Assembly (NCBI RefSeq): GCF_000237925.1
Contig: NC_031502.1
Coordinates: 13,786,675 to 13,850,674 of the forward strand
Direction: 5' to 3'
Length of the DNA stretch: 64,000 bases
Origin: Schistosoma mansoni
Taxonomy: Eukaryota > Platyhelminthes > Trematoda > Strigeidida > Schistosomatidae
The notes beneath the pieces are model-generated. The model was not told where the DNA came from. It was given only the letters and a program-made list of their open reading frames with translations, and did not search any database. Each line of letters starts with the position of its first letter. Position 1 is the stretch's first letter. A program made the translations under genes and the position numbers. Positions 22,871-33,670 of the stretch are shown piece after piece.

Positions 22871-24114
22871 TTACATATTCGTAGAATAATTCTTTCATTC
22901 TGTAAAAGGATATTATGAAATTTGATTTTCTTACCAGTATGTGTAAGCTGTTAAACAATCGATCACCGTGAATTTCTGTAAGCTAATTAATATTAAGGAT
23001 AATGTATGCATTGTATTTTTTCGGTACAAATTTCGATTATGTCAGTCATAGTATGTTAATTATAATCTGATAATTACTCAAAATAAATTGTTGAAATCAT
23101 GATTAAACTGTAAAGTAATTAAAATTTTTTGTCGAAATTCTAGGTTGTTGACGTATCATTGAAAAAATCGCTCTTGTTGATATAGTGATCACGGAAAGAA
23201 ACACTCAATAGTGTTTAAATGATTTTACGAAAAGGCGAATATTAACTTAGAATATTTCAAACATTGGATTATTTAATTGAATAAAACATTTTGGCCGGGT
23301 CAATATAGAAATCAGAGTAAAAGTTACGCCTATATCATATTTCTTCCCGGCACTAGAAACAGATCTAATGAAACATAAAGATTTACCTGTTAAACAATTG
23401 ACCTTAATGCAGTCACTAAAAAGGGCGTTTGTGGAGATTTCTGGGTTGGGGAGAGTTTCCATAACTGTTTGAGTTTGGCAAAACAACCAATAACAATTTT
23501 TAATAGTTTTTAGGACAGTTACTTGATTTCAGCTTGATCCTCCTATATAGTGCATGCCCTGGATCCAGCCATTAATATAAATCGTCGTGTAGTAATGCAG
23601 GCCAAATGAAGAAAGAAAAGTGCACTTTTCTGTTCACACTCAGTGGACTAAATATAACACACCACACAAACTTAAGGTTCTGATTTCAGTCACTGGTTTA
23701 GTTGCAAATGCAGACTACTAAGAAGTCCCATACAAGAATGAAAAAGCTGTCCGGTCCTGCGAGGATTTAGATGGTTATCCAACTATTTGTAATCCCGACT
23801 GCTTTCAAATTATAACCCAGTTGCTTTGGTCTAGATTAAAAATATTCTCCCAGTACTTGGGTACTTTATTCAATTAGTAGCCTATTAAGATTGATAAATA
23901 GTGGAAATAAACTGATTTGCTGTGTGATTAAATAGTTTTTTAAGAGATCATTGTTAGTCTGTAACATTTTTTTATATTTCATGTGCTGTTGTACTCTAGT
24001 TATGAAAAAGAAAATACTTCGTACACATAAGGAGTTGCATTGATGGTGCCAAAAGAAGTATGGGAAGCACTTACAGGATAGGAATGTCATGGTATTAAGA
24101 TCATCAAGGTATTC
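22871..24114. other. Non-coding, nothing recognised
   Basis: AT-rich with a mixed middle part (23240-23760) that may be decayed repeat, but no family was identified. Confidence 0.35.
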
Positions 24115-25385
24115 TTCAAAACAAAGAGAGGAACTGATATGGCTTCAAATCACTACCTAGTTGTGGCTGAGATGAAATTGAAGCTACAAAAGCGTTGTAC
24201 AATTCTAAATGCATCGCTACAAAAGTTTTGTATAGCTTTTTTTCGAGGTGTTAACAAACTCAATGTTTTATACGGCTACCAGCAATAATTTCTAAGCCAT
24301 ACAAAATTTGCTAGATGAGGAAATCATTATGGTTAACAATTGGAAAGACATTAAAGAAGTGATAACGTCACAGTGAGGCAAGATGCTGAACTCAAAGAAT
24401 CTTCAGGATAAAAAGTTGCTCTCTCTAAATATCCTTAGCGAAATCCAAGAAAGGAAGAACAAGAAGACGGCAATTAACAACAGTCGAACAAGGGTAGGGA
24501 AAGCCAAGATGAAAGCCGAATACCCCGAGACAAACAAGCGAATAAAGGGGGGGGTATTAAGGCTGATGAGCCGGAAAGCGGAGAAGACCTAGCAATAAAA
24601 GTAGAAAAAGCTGGAAGGGAAAAATATGAGAGAATTGTACCATACAACAGACAAGCAAGATGGAAAATGTAGAAAACCGGAGCGAGGAATCAAGAAAAAG
24701 AAGATAAAGCTATCACTGAAATTCGTCAGCAGCGAGATTGGCGGGCAGAGCATTTGGAAGAACTATTGAATAGTTCATTCCCTGTTAAATCCACAGGATA
24801 ATGAAGCAATGGAATATGACCTCCCGGGAGATTTTATCACGTCAGGAACGGCCAGAATCATTAAGGTCACCAAATAAACCGATAATAGCAAAGCAGTAGG
24901 ACCACACAGCATATCAACCGAAACACTCAAGTCAGGTGTAGAGATAAATGCAAAGATCCTTCACATTTTTTTCAGAAAGCTTTTGGATGAAGAACAAGCA
25001 TCAAGAAACCGGATATAAGGATACCTCGTCAAAATACCAAAGAAAGATCTATACAAGTGTGTAAACTACAGAGGAATCACAATACTATCAGTGTCGGATA
25101 AAGTATTCGATAGTGTCTCTAAATTCAGTAGAAGGTTCAGTAAACATCCAAATTCGTGATCAACAGGCTAAAGCTCCTAAGGATCGGGCATGTACCGACC
25201 GAATAGCAACATTTCAGATCATTATTAAACGACAAACTGAATGAAACTTATGGACTAGCTTCCCTGACTATGAACAAGCATGTGATGACGTGGATAGGAG
25301 AACCTAGTGGAATCTTTTTCAGCACTATAGAATACCTGAGAAGATCGTCAAATCCTTAAGGAACTCATACAAAGAACTGAGTTGC
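24115..25385 (+). mobile_element. RTE-type (SR2-like) LINE fragment, internal part
   Basis: Successive frames read 'TDMASNHYLVVAEMKLKLQK', 'EIQERKNKKTAINNSRTRVG', 'KAKMKAEYPETNKRIK', 'RAEHLEELLNSS', 'YRGITILS' and 'KLNETYGLASLTMN', collinear with the RTE protein from the end of the endonuclease to the middle of the RT. 'YRGIT' is an RT finger motif. Many stops and shifts are present, and it ends before the catalytic YxDD box. Both ends are truncated. Confidence 0.8.
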
Positions 25386-25821
25386 TAAGTCATTCATTTG
25401 CATTATCCTATTTATCAACATAAGGAGACATTCTATCTCTAACATTTGATTCAAATTGGAACAGCTTACAAAAGATGTGTAAATAATAGTCGTCGCCCAA
25501 ACTCATTCCCTAACAGCATTTTCATGATAACATGAGATCTATAGTATATCAATATCCGTGGGAATTATATTCACAAATATTAGCTCCTCAAAGACAAGAG
25601 AAACCTACCCAGCAGTAGTTTACTCGAGTAGATAAATAAATAATTAAAGTACCGAGGTAGTTGTAGTTCAATTAAGAGCTATTTCAACCAAATGAATAGC
25701 TTGTCTTGCTGTGAAATTTTAATACTTACACATAATACGTCATTTCATGATGACATACTTTCTAATAATTATCGTTTCTCATGTTACCAAAGTTTAGTTG
25801 ACCTACCTTCACTGTTTGCAG

Positions 25822-26097
25822 GAAGAGAACATTTCGTGCCTTTCACATATTACGAACCACTTTCCAACAAATCTACTGTTTGAAAAGATATCGCTGAGTC
25901 GCCTTTACAATCAAATAAGAAAGGCTTTTAAGAAAGAAAATTTAGATATGATAGAATATATAATTCACTTTATTCATCGAGTACATTACATCATAATCTC
26001 AGAGCAAATAAATAATATTCGCACTTTAAATACAGTGACTGAACAAATCATGGTCGTCGTTCTGTACACTGTCCCCTATAAAACTTGTCTAAATTAA
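25822..26097 (+). CDS. Possible terminal exon of an unknown gene
   Basis: A good splice acceptor 'ccttcactgtttgcag' ends at 25821 and is followed by 91 open codons to TAA at 26095-26097 ('EENISCLSHITNHFPTN', 'LYNQIRKAFKKENLDM'). The residue mix is protein-like with an amphipathic middle. No family was recognised and no matching upstream exon was found, so a chance frame in AT-rich DNA remains possible. Confidence 0.3.
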   Translation, partial: EENISCLSHITNHFPTNLLFEKISLSRLYNQIRKAFKKENLDMIEYIIHFIHRVHYIIISEQINNIRTLNTVTEQIMVVVLYTVPYKTCLN

Positions 26098-26956
26098 TTA
26101 CACAAATCAGCGCACACAAAAAAACAAGTTGCATTTTTTCAAGCAATAACTATTACTCTGGAATACCAACTTAAATAACCGAAAGATAGTTTGTAAAGAA
26201 TATAGAGACAAATTCTCATTTACTTACGTCTATATTCAATTAAACAGTTTGCTTGGTCCTCCTGGTCTACAGGATTTTTAAATCATAAGCTGGGTTAAAT
26301 CAAAGAATTAATAAAAATGTAAGGTGTTAATGAGTACCTTTTTACTTAATGGTCAACCATATCAAAGGTGACAACGTTAGATTGAGATATTTATAATAAA
26401 TGAATTATCCCTATATATTCTTTCTTTTCTGCCGAATCTTTCGTGGATGGTATCGTCCTCGAAAAGTTTATGATGGCAGTAAAACAATCGTCTATTTCTC
26501 ATTGATTATCTAGTTTGTTAATGATAGTTTATTATAAAATAATGCATAGATCTAATTACATGACTTTGTTATTACTTAGAAAAAACTAAAATATGTAATG
26601 GAGTTGTCTTAAAAATATGAGTTATAATTAATCAAGAAACACATGGAATTTATATATTTTTGGTACTGTGGAATTAGATAAAACTCCTCATATCTTACAA
26701 TCACCAGATATAAACTTTGATGTCGCAAGACTTTTACGAATACTTATTGCACATATCTTTTATATAAGATCCAAGATTTCCAAGGTTATGCCAGTGAGTC
26801 ATATTTGTCAAATACAATCAAATTGTGATGCAACACAAAGATCATTTGACATAATCGGTAACTAAACTCTTTGCTCTCTGTGAGAGAAACTCAGAGTGTA
26901 TTGTTCTCTTACTAAACTTTCGACACACTTGCATCAAACCTAGCTACCGTACAACC

Positions 26957-27011
26957 ATGATTTCGATGATCTGTGGAACTTTGTTGAGTTTGATAATAGT
27001 TTTCACAACCG
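26957..27011 (+). CDS. Possible signal-peptide first exon
   Basis: An ATG opens 'MISMICGTLLSLIIVFTT', a good signal-peptide-like hydrophobic run. It is followed at once by a donor-like 'g|gttagt' at 27011/27012. Schistosome micro-exon genes and secreted proteins often begin with such an exon. No following exon was found, so support is weak. A 65-codon frame just upstream (26668-26865) was not recognised. Confidence 0.2.
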
Positions 27012-27029
27012 GTTAGTGATAGTACGCAG

Positions 27030-28068
27030 TAATCACTTTATCTAGTTCCTGTGAATCTTTTATCTCTATTACTATAACATCACTGTACAAATTCGATTCT
27101 TAGAAAGTTTACTAGCATATTGTAAATAATTATGATATCATAATGTCATGTGTTTATTCTAAATTTAGCTTCTTATCGTTACAACAAATGAAAGAAGTAA
27201 GATCTATAATAAATGATACTGATGAAAGGAATATAATAAACAAAATACAACAAAATCTTTTAGTTCATATTGGAATTATGGAAAGAATAGATTTAAAGAA
27301 AACATGCCATCTGCTTTAGTTGCACCTTGCTGTTAATGTTTTGGTAAAAATAAGCTTCAAAATGTAGTTCTAAAAATCAAACTAAAATATCATAAATAGG
27401 TGTAGTTAATGTTAATAAGCACTAATAGCACAATTTACTTTGAACTGACAGAAGGAGACGAGTTGTCAATGCAAAAGATTGTAGCATTAATTAGTTTGTA
27501 AATTATGTATGAAAAAATGTTTTTATCCAAAAGAATAGAATCCAGAAAACAATGATAAAGTTTAAGTAAATAATTTTGGTGTTATTTTCTTCTCTGAGCC
27601 AGATGTCTTCATTTTAAAGCTTTCATTATCATTTCTGGACAATATATTTAACACCTACTTTATGTAGACATCTATATGAAATAAGCTATAGTGACATCCA
27701 GAAAGGTGATCAAAAGTTTAAAATTACATCATCTAACCTAGTGAAAGAAAATAAAATGAAACTACTTAAATACGTTCTATTAATCATCTTGTAAACAAAT
27801 ATATCTCTTTAGAAAATAAATTCTTTAAAGAGTTAAAAGAACAAAACAATCAATTATAAATAAAAAGTCAGGTAAAATTTAAATACTAAAGAAATGACAA
27901 ACAAACAAACAAAAAAGAAAAAAACTGATTAGATAGTCGAAAGATTAAAATAACAATAGAGCTTAAAATAACTAAACAATCGAAATAAAAAATACAAAGA
28001 TAAATCAATTTTTTAATATTTTTTTTTATTTTTTATTTTTTTTGGCATGATTTCATTTTTATTTAAAA
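27030..28068. other. Spacer downstream of receptor gene 2
   Basis: AT-rich sequence on the 3' side of the minus-strand receptor. T-rich tracts lie just below 28068. Nothing coding was recognised. Confidence 0.4.
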
Positions 28069-29031
28069 TTATCGTTTAAATAATTTCAAACAAAATTTAC
28101 TAATGAATTGAATATGTTCAATAAATTTAGAACGAATAGATTGTATACAAATAAATAAACTAAGTGTACGACTAATAAAAAATATAATACGTACTAATTC
28201 AGTTGAACTTTGAATAATTTGTGCTAATTTAGTATAACCATAATTTTGAAAATCATAAAATAATATCATATCAAGTATACTAGCTATTGTTGATTCAGCT
28301 GACCATATAATAATAAGTAATGTTAACATATCTTGTAAATTATGTGAATTAAAACCATTAAAATTTTTATTTGAACGTTTTCTTTTAATATAATAAGTTA
28401 ACATTAATATATAACATGTTGTTACAATAATAGCTGGTAATATTAATAATAAAGCTAAACATAAATAACCAAAAACTTTTAATTGTTGACGATGAAATTC
28501 ATCAATATGACTTTGTCCAACAGCTATACATTCACCATCTGAATCCATTTGTACCATAGCTGTAAATCTTAAATTAATTGCTGTAATATATATCATAGCA
28601 AAACAATATGATGCAGAAATAGTTCGTGGATAATCAAATATATTTTTATTTGGATAAAATAATTGAAAACATCGTTCTACCAACATTGACATAACATTAT
28701 ATTTGCAGAACATAATGAATAGATTGTACATAAATGTACTACTCCACATATGACAAAATATCAGATTAAACCATAATTGATCTGTTTTAATAATTGGACA
28801 GAATATATATAATACACCAGCGACTGACGCAAGCCATTCGCATGTCATTTGTAACATAATCATTATGCTTAAAAATTGTGTTCCAAGGTTAATATCAAAT
28901 ATATACAATAATAAAATTGGATTGAGGCATATACCAATAAATGAAAAGCTGAATGATATTACATCAATTTTGTCAGCAATTGAATTTCCATGACGCAAGA
29001 TATTAATTATTCCCTGTTGTGCAGCACACAT
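28069..29031 (-). CDS. Rhodopsin-like seven-transmembrane receptor 2 (flatworm-type orphan)
   Basis: A 320-residue uninterrupted frame that aligns without gaps with the receptor at 9764-10729. A hand count gives about 221 of 320 identical residues (69%). It has the same seven hydrophobic segments, the helix 3 Cys (C93) paired with C168, and E119-R120-C121 in place of DRY. The region from helix 3 to helix 4 is nearly unchanged, while the N-terminus and outer loops differ. Its codons are pushed toward A/T compared with gene 1. Being intact despite that drift, it is probably under selection. Predicted to be a plasma-membrane G-protein-coupled receptor with unknown ligand; single exon, start chosen to match gene 1. 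Confidence 0.85.
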   Translation of the reverse strand: MCAAQQGIINILRHGNSIADKIDVISFSFSFIGICLNPILLLYIFDINLGTQFLSIMIMLQMTCEWLASVAGVLYIFCPIIKTDQLWFNLIFCHMWSSTFMYNLFIMFCKYNVMSMLVERCFQLFYPNKNIFDYPRTISASYCFAMIYITAINLRFTAMVQMDSDGECIAVGQSHIDEFHRQQLKVFGYLCLALLLILPAIIVTTCYILMLTYYIKRKRSNKNFNGFNSHNLQDMLTLLIIIWSAESTIASILDMILFYDFQNYGYTKLAQIIQSSTELVRIIFFISRTLSLFICIQSIRSKFIEHIQFISKFCLKLFKR

Positions 29032-31654
29032 AATATTATTTCTTCGAATAAAACAAAACTGGAAATATATATCTATATGTTTCTCATTCTCATCTCTTCT
29101 AATTCTATAAAGAGTTAATTTAAACTGATGTTAACATCCATAGTGATCGCCAACGTTACAAGGAATATTCTCCAAATTTTTTTATTGATAGTTTTATGAA
29201 ATAAAATGAATATTTGCATGGGAAACTATTTACTTATCTTGATTTTTTCATGGGATTACTAAATACACATTTGATTGGTTATATTCGTAGATTTGTTGAG
29301 AGATACCATATCTTTTTCGTTTCTAATTGGGTGAAGTGTATATTACTAAATTTCTATTTATCGTAAGTTGATAATAGTTTATTTAGTTAACTTCTACCCT
29401 AATGCAACAATATTTTGCTCTTTCAACTTAAAATACTACTTCGCAGAACCAGAAGTTGAATGATTATTTACCCTGGTTAAAATCAATACTGATAAATTTT
29501 CTTCCTGTTGGATGAATAGATATTGAAATCGTTTACTAAAAAACTCCTAATATCTACAATATTTACTGTTAACAGTATGGGAAATGATATGTCTTAATAA
29601 TGAAACCGACGTTTTTTCCAAAAATGATTGATAGATTCTATTTTAAAAGACTAATATTTGAACGAAGAATATTCTTTTCGATAAGTTCTCTTCAGGTTCT
29701 ACAATTATATATCCAAATTAATAATCCGAAAAAATGGCCAGGTTAAAGGCGAAGTACAACGTCTAAAGCATATAAATTTAGGAATGTCAAATCAAATAGA
29801 ATAAAATTGTTAATGTTGACATGACCCGTATAGAATGTTAACTTGAATCAATATATATGTTAAGTGAAAATGTAAGATCTGTGATCAGAATAAATATGGG
29901 TCAGATAGGGTGAGAGATATGATACTACAATTACAATTCGATCGAGTGGAAGACTAAATTGTGTGAAAAATTAGTAAGACGTAATAAGGAGGGGTCAATG
30001 AGGATTGAATGAATCATGTATAGAGGAGATTAACAATGATATTTAACCGATAATAATAATGATAATAAGAAGAAGAAAATACAAAGATTTGTGAATAAAG
30101 ATAAGAGAGACAATGACATTTGACTACGAAAGGTCGTAAGTACATAGTCAAATTAGGTCATCCAATAGCTAAGATTACTATTGATTAATTGGCCTTGTGG
30201 TTGACCAAAGGAGGAGCAGGGGTTGGAGATATTTCTTCTATACGCATAGCTCCAGTTACTTCATCATGATGGCTACTGCCTCAGCTGTTTGAAGAACTTT
30301 AAGCCTGACAAGCTTTGGAAAAATATATCACCGTATTTCCTATAATATCACGCAAACTACACATACTTGTAAAGAACTCTGAATGTTAGATGAAAATTTG
30401 TTCCTGTCAGAATAAAATTCTACTAGATTACAATTGCGTAAGCCTAATACTATTTAATTCCACCTTAATATCACTAAGACATATAAAGATAGTTAAATCC
30501 GAATAGTTTTTGATCAAGAAACCAAATTGATTAGAATTGAGATCAATAAATAAATATACGGTACAATTCTATATCACAGAAAATTTTTCTGTTAAGAACT
30601 AACTTCTCCATCTCAATATATTTTTATATTACAGAAATATATAGCCTTTTGAAGATACTTTGTGTAAATATAAAATAACAGATTCCGAATCTAATTACTG
30701 TAAAAGTGAACTAATATATCATTACTATGAATATTCATAAAATCACAGTTTACGACAATTCCATTATCTTTTCTGAGTATTCTCATCATTCTAAATTAAT
30801 TAGAATAACTTTCTTGTTTACTTAAAATGTATTTCGTTCTAAAAGACTTTTGTACGTATAAAGTCTGAGTAAAAGTATCGATCTTTTAGTAAATATAACA
30901 TCAGATAAACTATCCAAATAAATCATTATAGGTATTTGCCAATTTATCTTTGAGAATTGAACGTAACTAAACTACCTTGAAATGAATCAATCTATCAAAT
31001 AAAGAACACCAAACGTTTACTAGACAAATATGAAAGCCCGAATATATATTTATGTTTCATAGTTCATAAACTGTTATCATGCACTATAATGTAAGTTTAA
31101 TTGGAAAATATTCTGATGAAAAAATGGACAAAATATGAGTGTTGATCAAATTTTTCTACAACTTAAATATGTAACCTCTGAAATTCAATGTCATTACTTA
31201 ATTCAAGTAAATTATATAACACTGGTAAACACCTTTTAAGGTTATCTCAACTCAAGGCATATATATATATTAATCAGATAATTTGGTGATTTTTCTGTCA
31301 ACTATGGAACAGCTTACTTTGGTTACTAAATTATTATATATAGTGTTACTTTTGTTATATAACTAAACATGTAATTTCACAAATTGGCGTTTATTTACTT
31401 GTCTAATATCTTAACGATACTAAACTAGTAAGTTGTTTTTAGTACCGTGATGAACTTATCCCTGAAGATTAACAAATTTTAAACTACTAAATTTTAATAT
31501 TGAAATGTGTATATAATTATTGATAAATAATAAATCTTAGTTAATATCTTTTCATTGTCTGTCCCCAAATATTTTACAGTATGTTAAGCTTTCAGTGAAA
31601 CTATCATTTATTAAAATAGGTATCATTATCAAGTTTTGATTTGATAATTTTGAA
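29032..31654. other. Long non-coding spacer
   Basis: AT-rich sequence 5' of receptor gene 2. A purine-rich plus strand at about 29880-30130 ('aataataatgataataagaa', 'gtaataaggaggggtcaatg') stands out and may be decayed repeat. No gene was recognised. Confidence 0.4.
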
Positions 31655-31733
31655 TAAATTGAGCATTGGGTAGATTGTTATAAATAAATTAATATATTTG
31701 TAATATCCCAGTGAGTAGAAAAATTAGATTTTC

Positions 31734-31783
31734 TGACGTTTCGTGACTCAGTGTAAGCCATTTCTTCAGAGAATAAATAACCA
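31734..31783 (-). ncRNA. Hammerhead-like motif, left arm
   Basis: The minus strand reads 'CUGAAGA', then an extra A, stem II 'AUGGC' loop 'GUCAC', then 'GAAACGUC'. The first stem II pair is lost compared with the right arm. Stem I is short. It is less likely to be active than its partner. Confidence 0.5.
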
Positions 31784-31930
31784 AGTTCACATTAATCCAA
31801 GTTTAAATAGTACAACGGAGCAATACGAATATTAGGTGCAATCAATCAAAAAACAGGTCTGAATAGATCAATGTCATTCGTGTTGTTTCGTTGTACTATT
31901 TAAACTTGGATTAATGTTAATTTGGTTATT

Positions 31931-31978
31931 TGTTCTCTGAAGAAGTGGCTTACACTGAGTCACGAAACGTCAGAAAAT
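31931..31978 (+). ncRNA. Hammerhead-like motif, right arm
   Basis: Order on the plus strand: stem I side 'UUCU', core 'CUGAAGA', an extra A, stem II 'GUGGC' with loop 'UUACACUGA' and 'GUCAC' (five pairs, one G-U), 'GAAA', minimal stem III, cleavage triplet GUC, then 'AGAA' closing stem I. This fits the minimal type I hammerheads described for Penelope-like elements. The extra A between core and stem II is a departure from the textbook form, so activity is uncertain. Confidence 0.55.
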
Positions 31979-32025
31979 CTCATTTTTCTACTCATTGGGA
32001 TATTACAATTATATTAATTTATTTA

Positions 32026-33030
32026 ATAAAATGGTCATATTGCACTTCTTTTTTGTTTCATTAAATATATGTTTCTTTTCAAGAAAAAAAAACAACAACA
32101 GAAACTGAAGTACCAATCTGGCAACGAATTTATTAACTGCCTAATCATTTATTAAATCACTCAATTTAAGCACATTAACATAAATTGATTACTCTCCTAA
32201 CAATTTGTAAGTATCCACGTGATGTAGACTGTGTGCATAAGTGCATATTGACCTTCAGATTTATTATATTGAGAAAAAATAAAAAAAGCTATACAATTCA
32301 TATATTCATTTTATTTTCAGAGTATAATCTGAATCATGAGTGTATGTATGCACGTGTGCACCTTATTGAATACCGACACATATGTATATGCATATATATA
32401 TATAATGTGTATGTGTGTGTATACAATGAAAGCACTTATAAAAATGTCGTCATTGATTTTTACAATAACTTTCCTTTGTTTAAATTTAAATAAAATTAAA
32501 AAAAGAAAACAGCATTCACTGATGATTTATATTCAGGTAGGTAATGGTGTATTTGAATTTTTTATAAAAAAATAATAATATTAATATTAAATTGATCAGT
32601 TTTAAAATGTTTTTTATTTGAAAAAAAATTTAGTTGAACAATTTAAAATTTAAATAAAACTAATTGATAATTTAATCAATAATTGATATCATTCAAAGAC
32701 TTTACATTTTTAAAATAGTTAATATTGTTTTATTGAATGATTGAATAGAATATTGAATAGTGTGTTAAATTTTTAAAGAATATAATTCTTGATCATTTGA
32801 ATATTGATAAATTCCAAGATGGAAATAGTACAATTGTAAGTCAATTAGATACAAAAAAAATAATAAAATTTAGTATATTGCAAATCCAATAGTTTAAAGT
32901 TAATCATTATAATGATTCATAGATTATAATGTTGTGCTATAGAGATAATACGCATAGTTAACAGTCTGAAACTATAAAAAAAATTGTGTATTACTTATAA
33001 GAAGGGGTTTGGTGGAGATTTTTGTAATTT
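32026..33030. other. Non-coding, nothing recognised
   Basis: Very AT-rich, with a short TG/TA microsatellite around 32385-32420. The long frames here (32185-32575) are low-complexity and considered chance. Confidence 0.4.
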
Positions 33031-33387
33031 TATAGAGTTGAGATCATGAGTCAATTGAAGCTAGAACACCATCGAAAACCTAGAAGCACTGGATGGCCGT
33101 TCCTTCCTATGAGGATTCTTACAATAGGACGAGTTGGCCGTCCAGNNNNNNNNNNNNNNNNNNNNNNNNNNNNNNNNNNNNNNNNNNNNNNNNNNNNNNN
33201 NNNNNNNNNNNNNNNNNNNNNNNNNNNNNNNNNNNNNNNNNNNNNNNNNNNNNNNNNNNNNNNNNNNNNNNNNNNNNNNNNNNNNNNNNNNNNNNNNNNN
33301 NNNNNNNNNNNNNNNNNNNNNNNNNNNNNNNNNNNNNNNNNNNNNATGGTGTTCTAGCTTCAATTGACTCATGATTTCAACTCTATA
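33031..33387. repeat. Inverted repeat around a gap, with hammerhead-SINE-like text
   Basis: The arms 33031-33072 and 33346-33387 are near-perfect reverse complements. Inside the left arm, 33060-33145 reads 'gaacaccatcgaaaaccta', 'agcactggatggccgtt' and later 'aataggacgagttggccg'. This matches a second hammerhead-SINE subfamily (compare 47283 and 40008) in which 'taggacgaaacggcc' is the ribozyme's 3' half. Copies therefore face each other across the gap. It lies 170 bp before the TAL first exon. Confidence 0.55.
33146..33345. other. Assembly gap (200 N)
   Basis: Exactly 200 N inside an inverted repeat, about 200 bp before the start codon of the TAL gene. Confidence 0.99.
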
Positions 33388-33553
33388 ATATTACTTATCA
33401 GTTTATTAGTATTTACTAGAAGTGAATTTCAACAGCAAACTAATTTTTTATTTGAACTTTTCATATTTCCAAACAATTATTTATGATCCTTTTCAATATT
33501 GTTCCTTTTTAGTAAATACAATAAAAAAAATTTTAAAAAGGAACTAACAATAA

Positions 33554-33670
33554 ATGGAAAAATTAATCGAATTATTCTTTGAATTGGATAAAGATAATAA
33601 TGAAATTGTTGATAAACAAGAACTTATCAATTATTGTCAAGCAAACAAACTGGATATGGAGATGGTTAAT
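33554..33670 (+). CDS. TAL gene exon 1 (EF-hand 1)
   Basis: Thirty-nine whole codons from the ATG to a 'gtgagt' donor at 33671. The loop reads '[12 protein letters not shown]', a full calcium ligand set. The ATG is preceded by 'aacaata' with stops upstream in frame. Confidence 0.88.

Larger units (their letters stand above)
31655..32025. mobile_element. Inverted pair of Penelope-like terminal repeats
   Basis: Two 150-bp arms (31681-31830 and 31876-32025) are reverse complements with few differences, around a 45-bp spacer. Each arm carries a hammerhead-like motif pointing outward. Paired or partial terminal repeats (pseudo-LTRs) in inverted or direct layout, with hammerhead motifs, are known for Penelope-like elements. 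No RT or GIY-YIG sequence is adjacent, so this is a non-autonomous remnant. The outer left text 'ttgagcattgggtag' recurs at 54748. Confidence 0.7.

Noticed and set aside
32185-32575. 102- and 79-codon ORFs
   Set aside because: Low-complexity AT and TG-repeat driven; no protein-like features.
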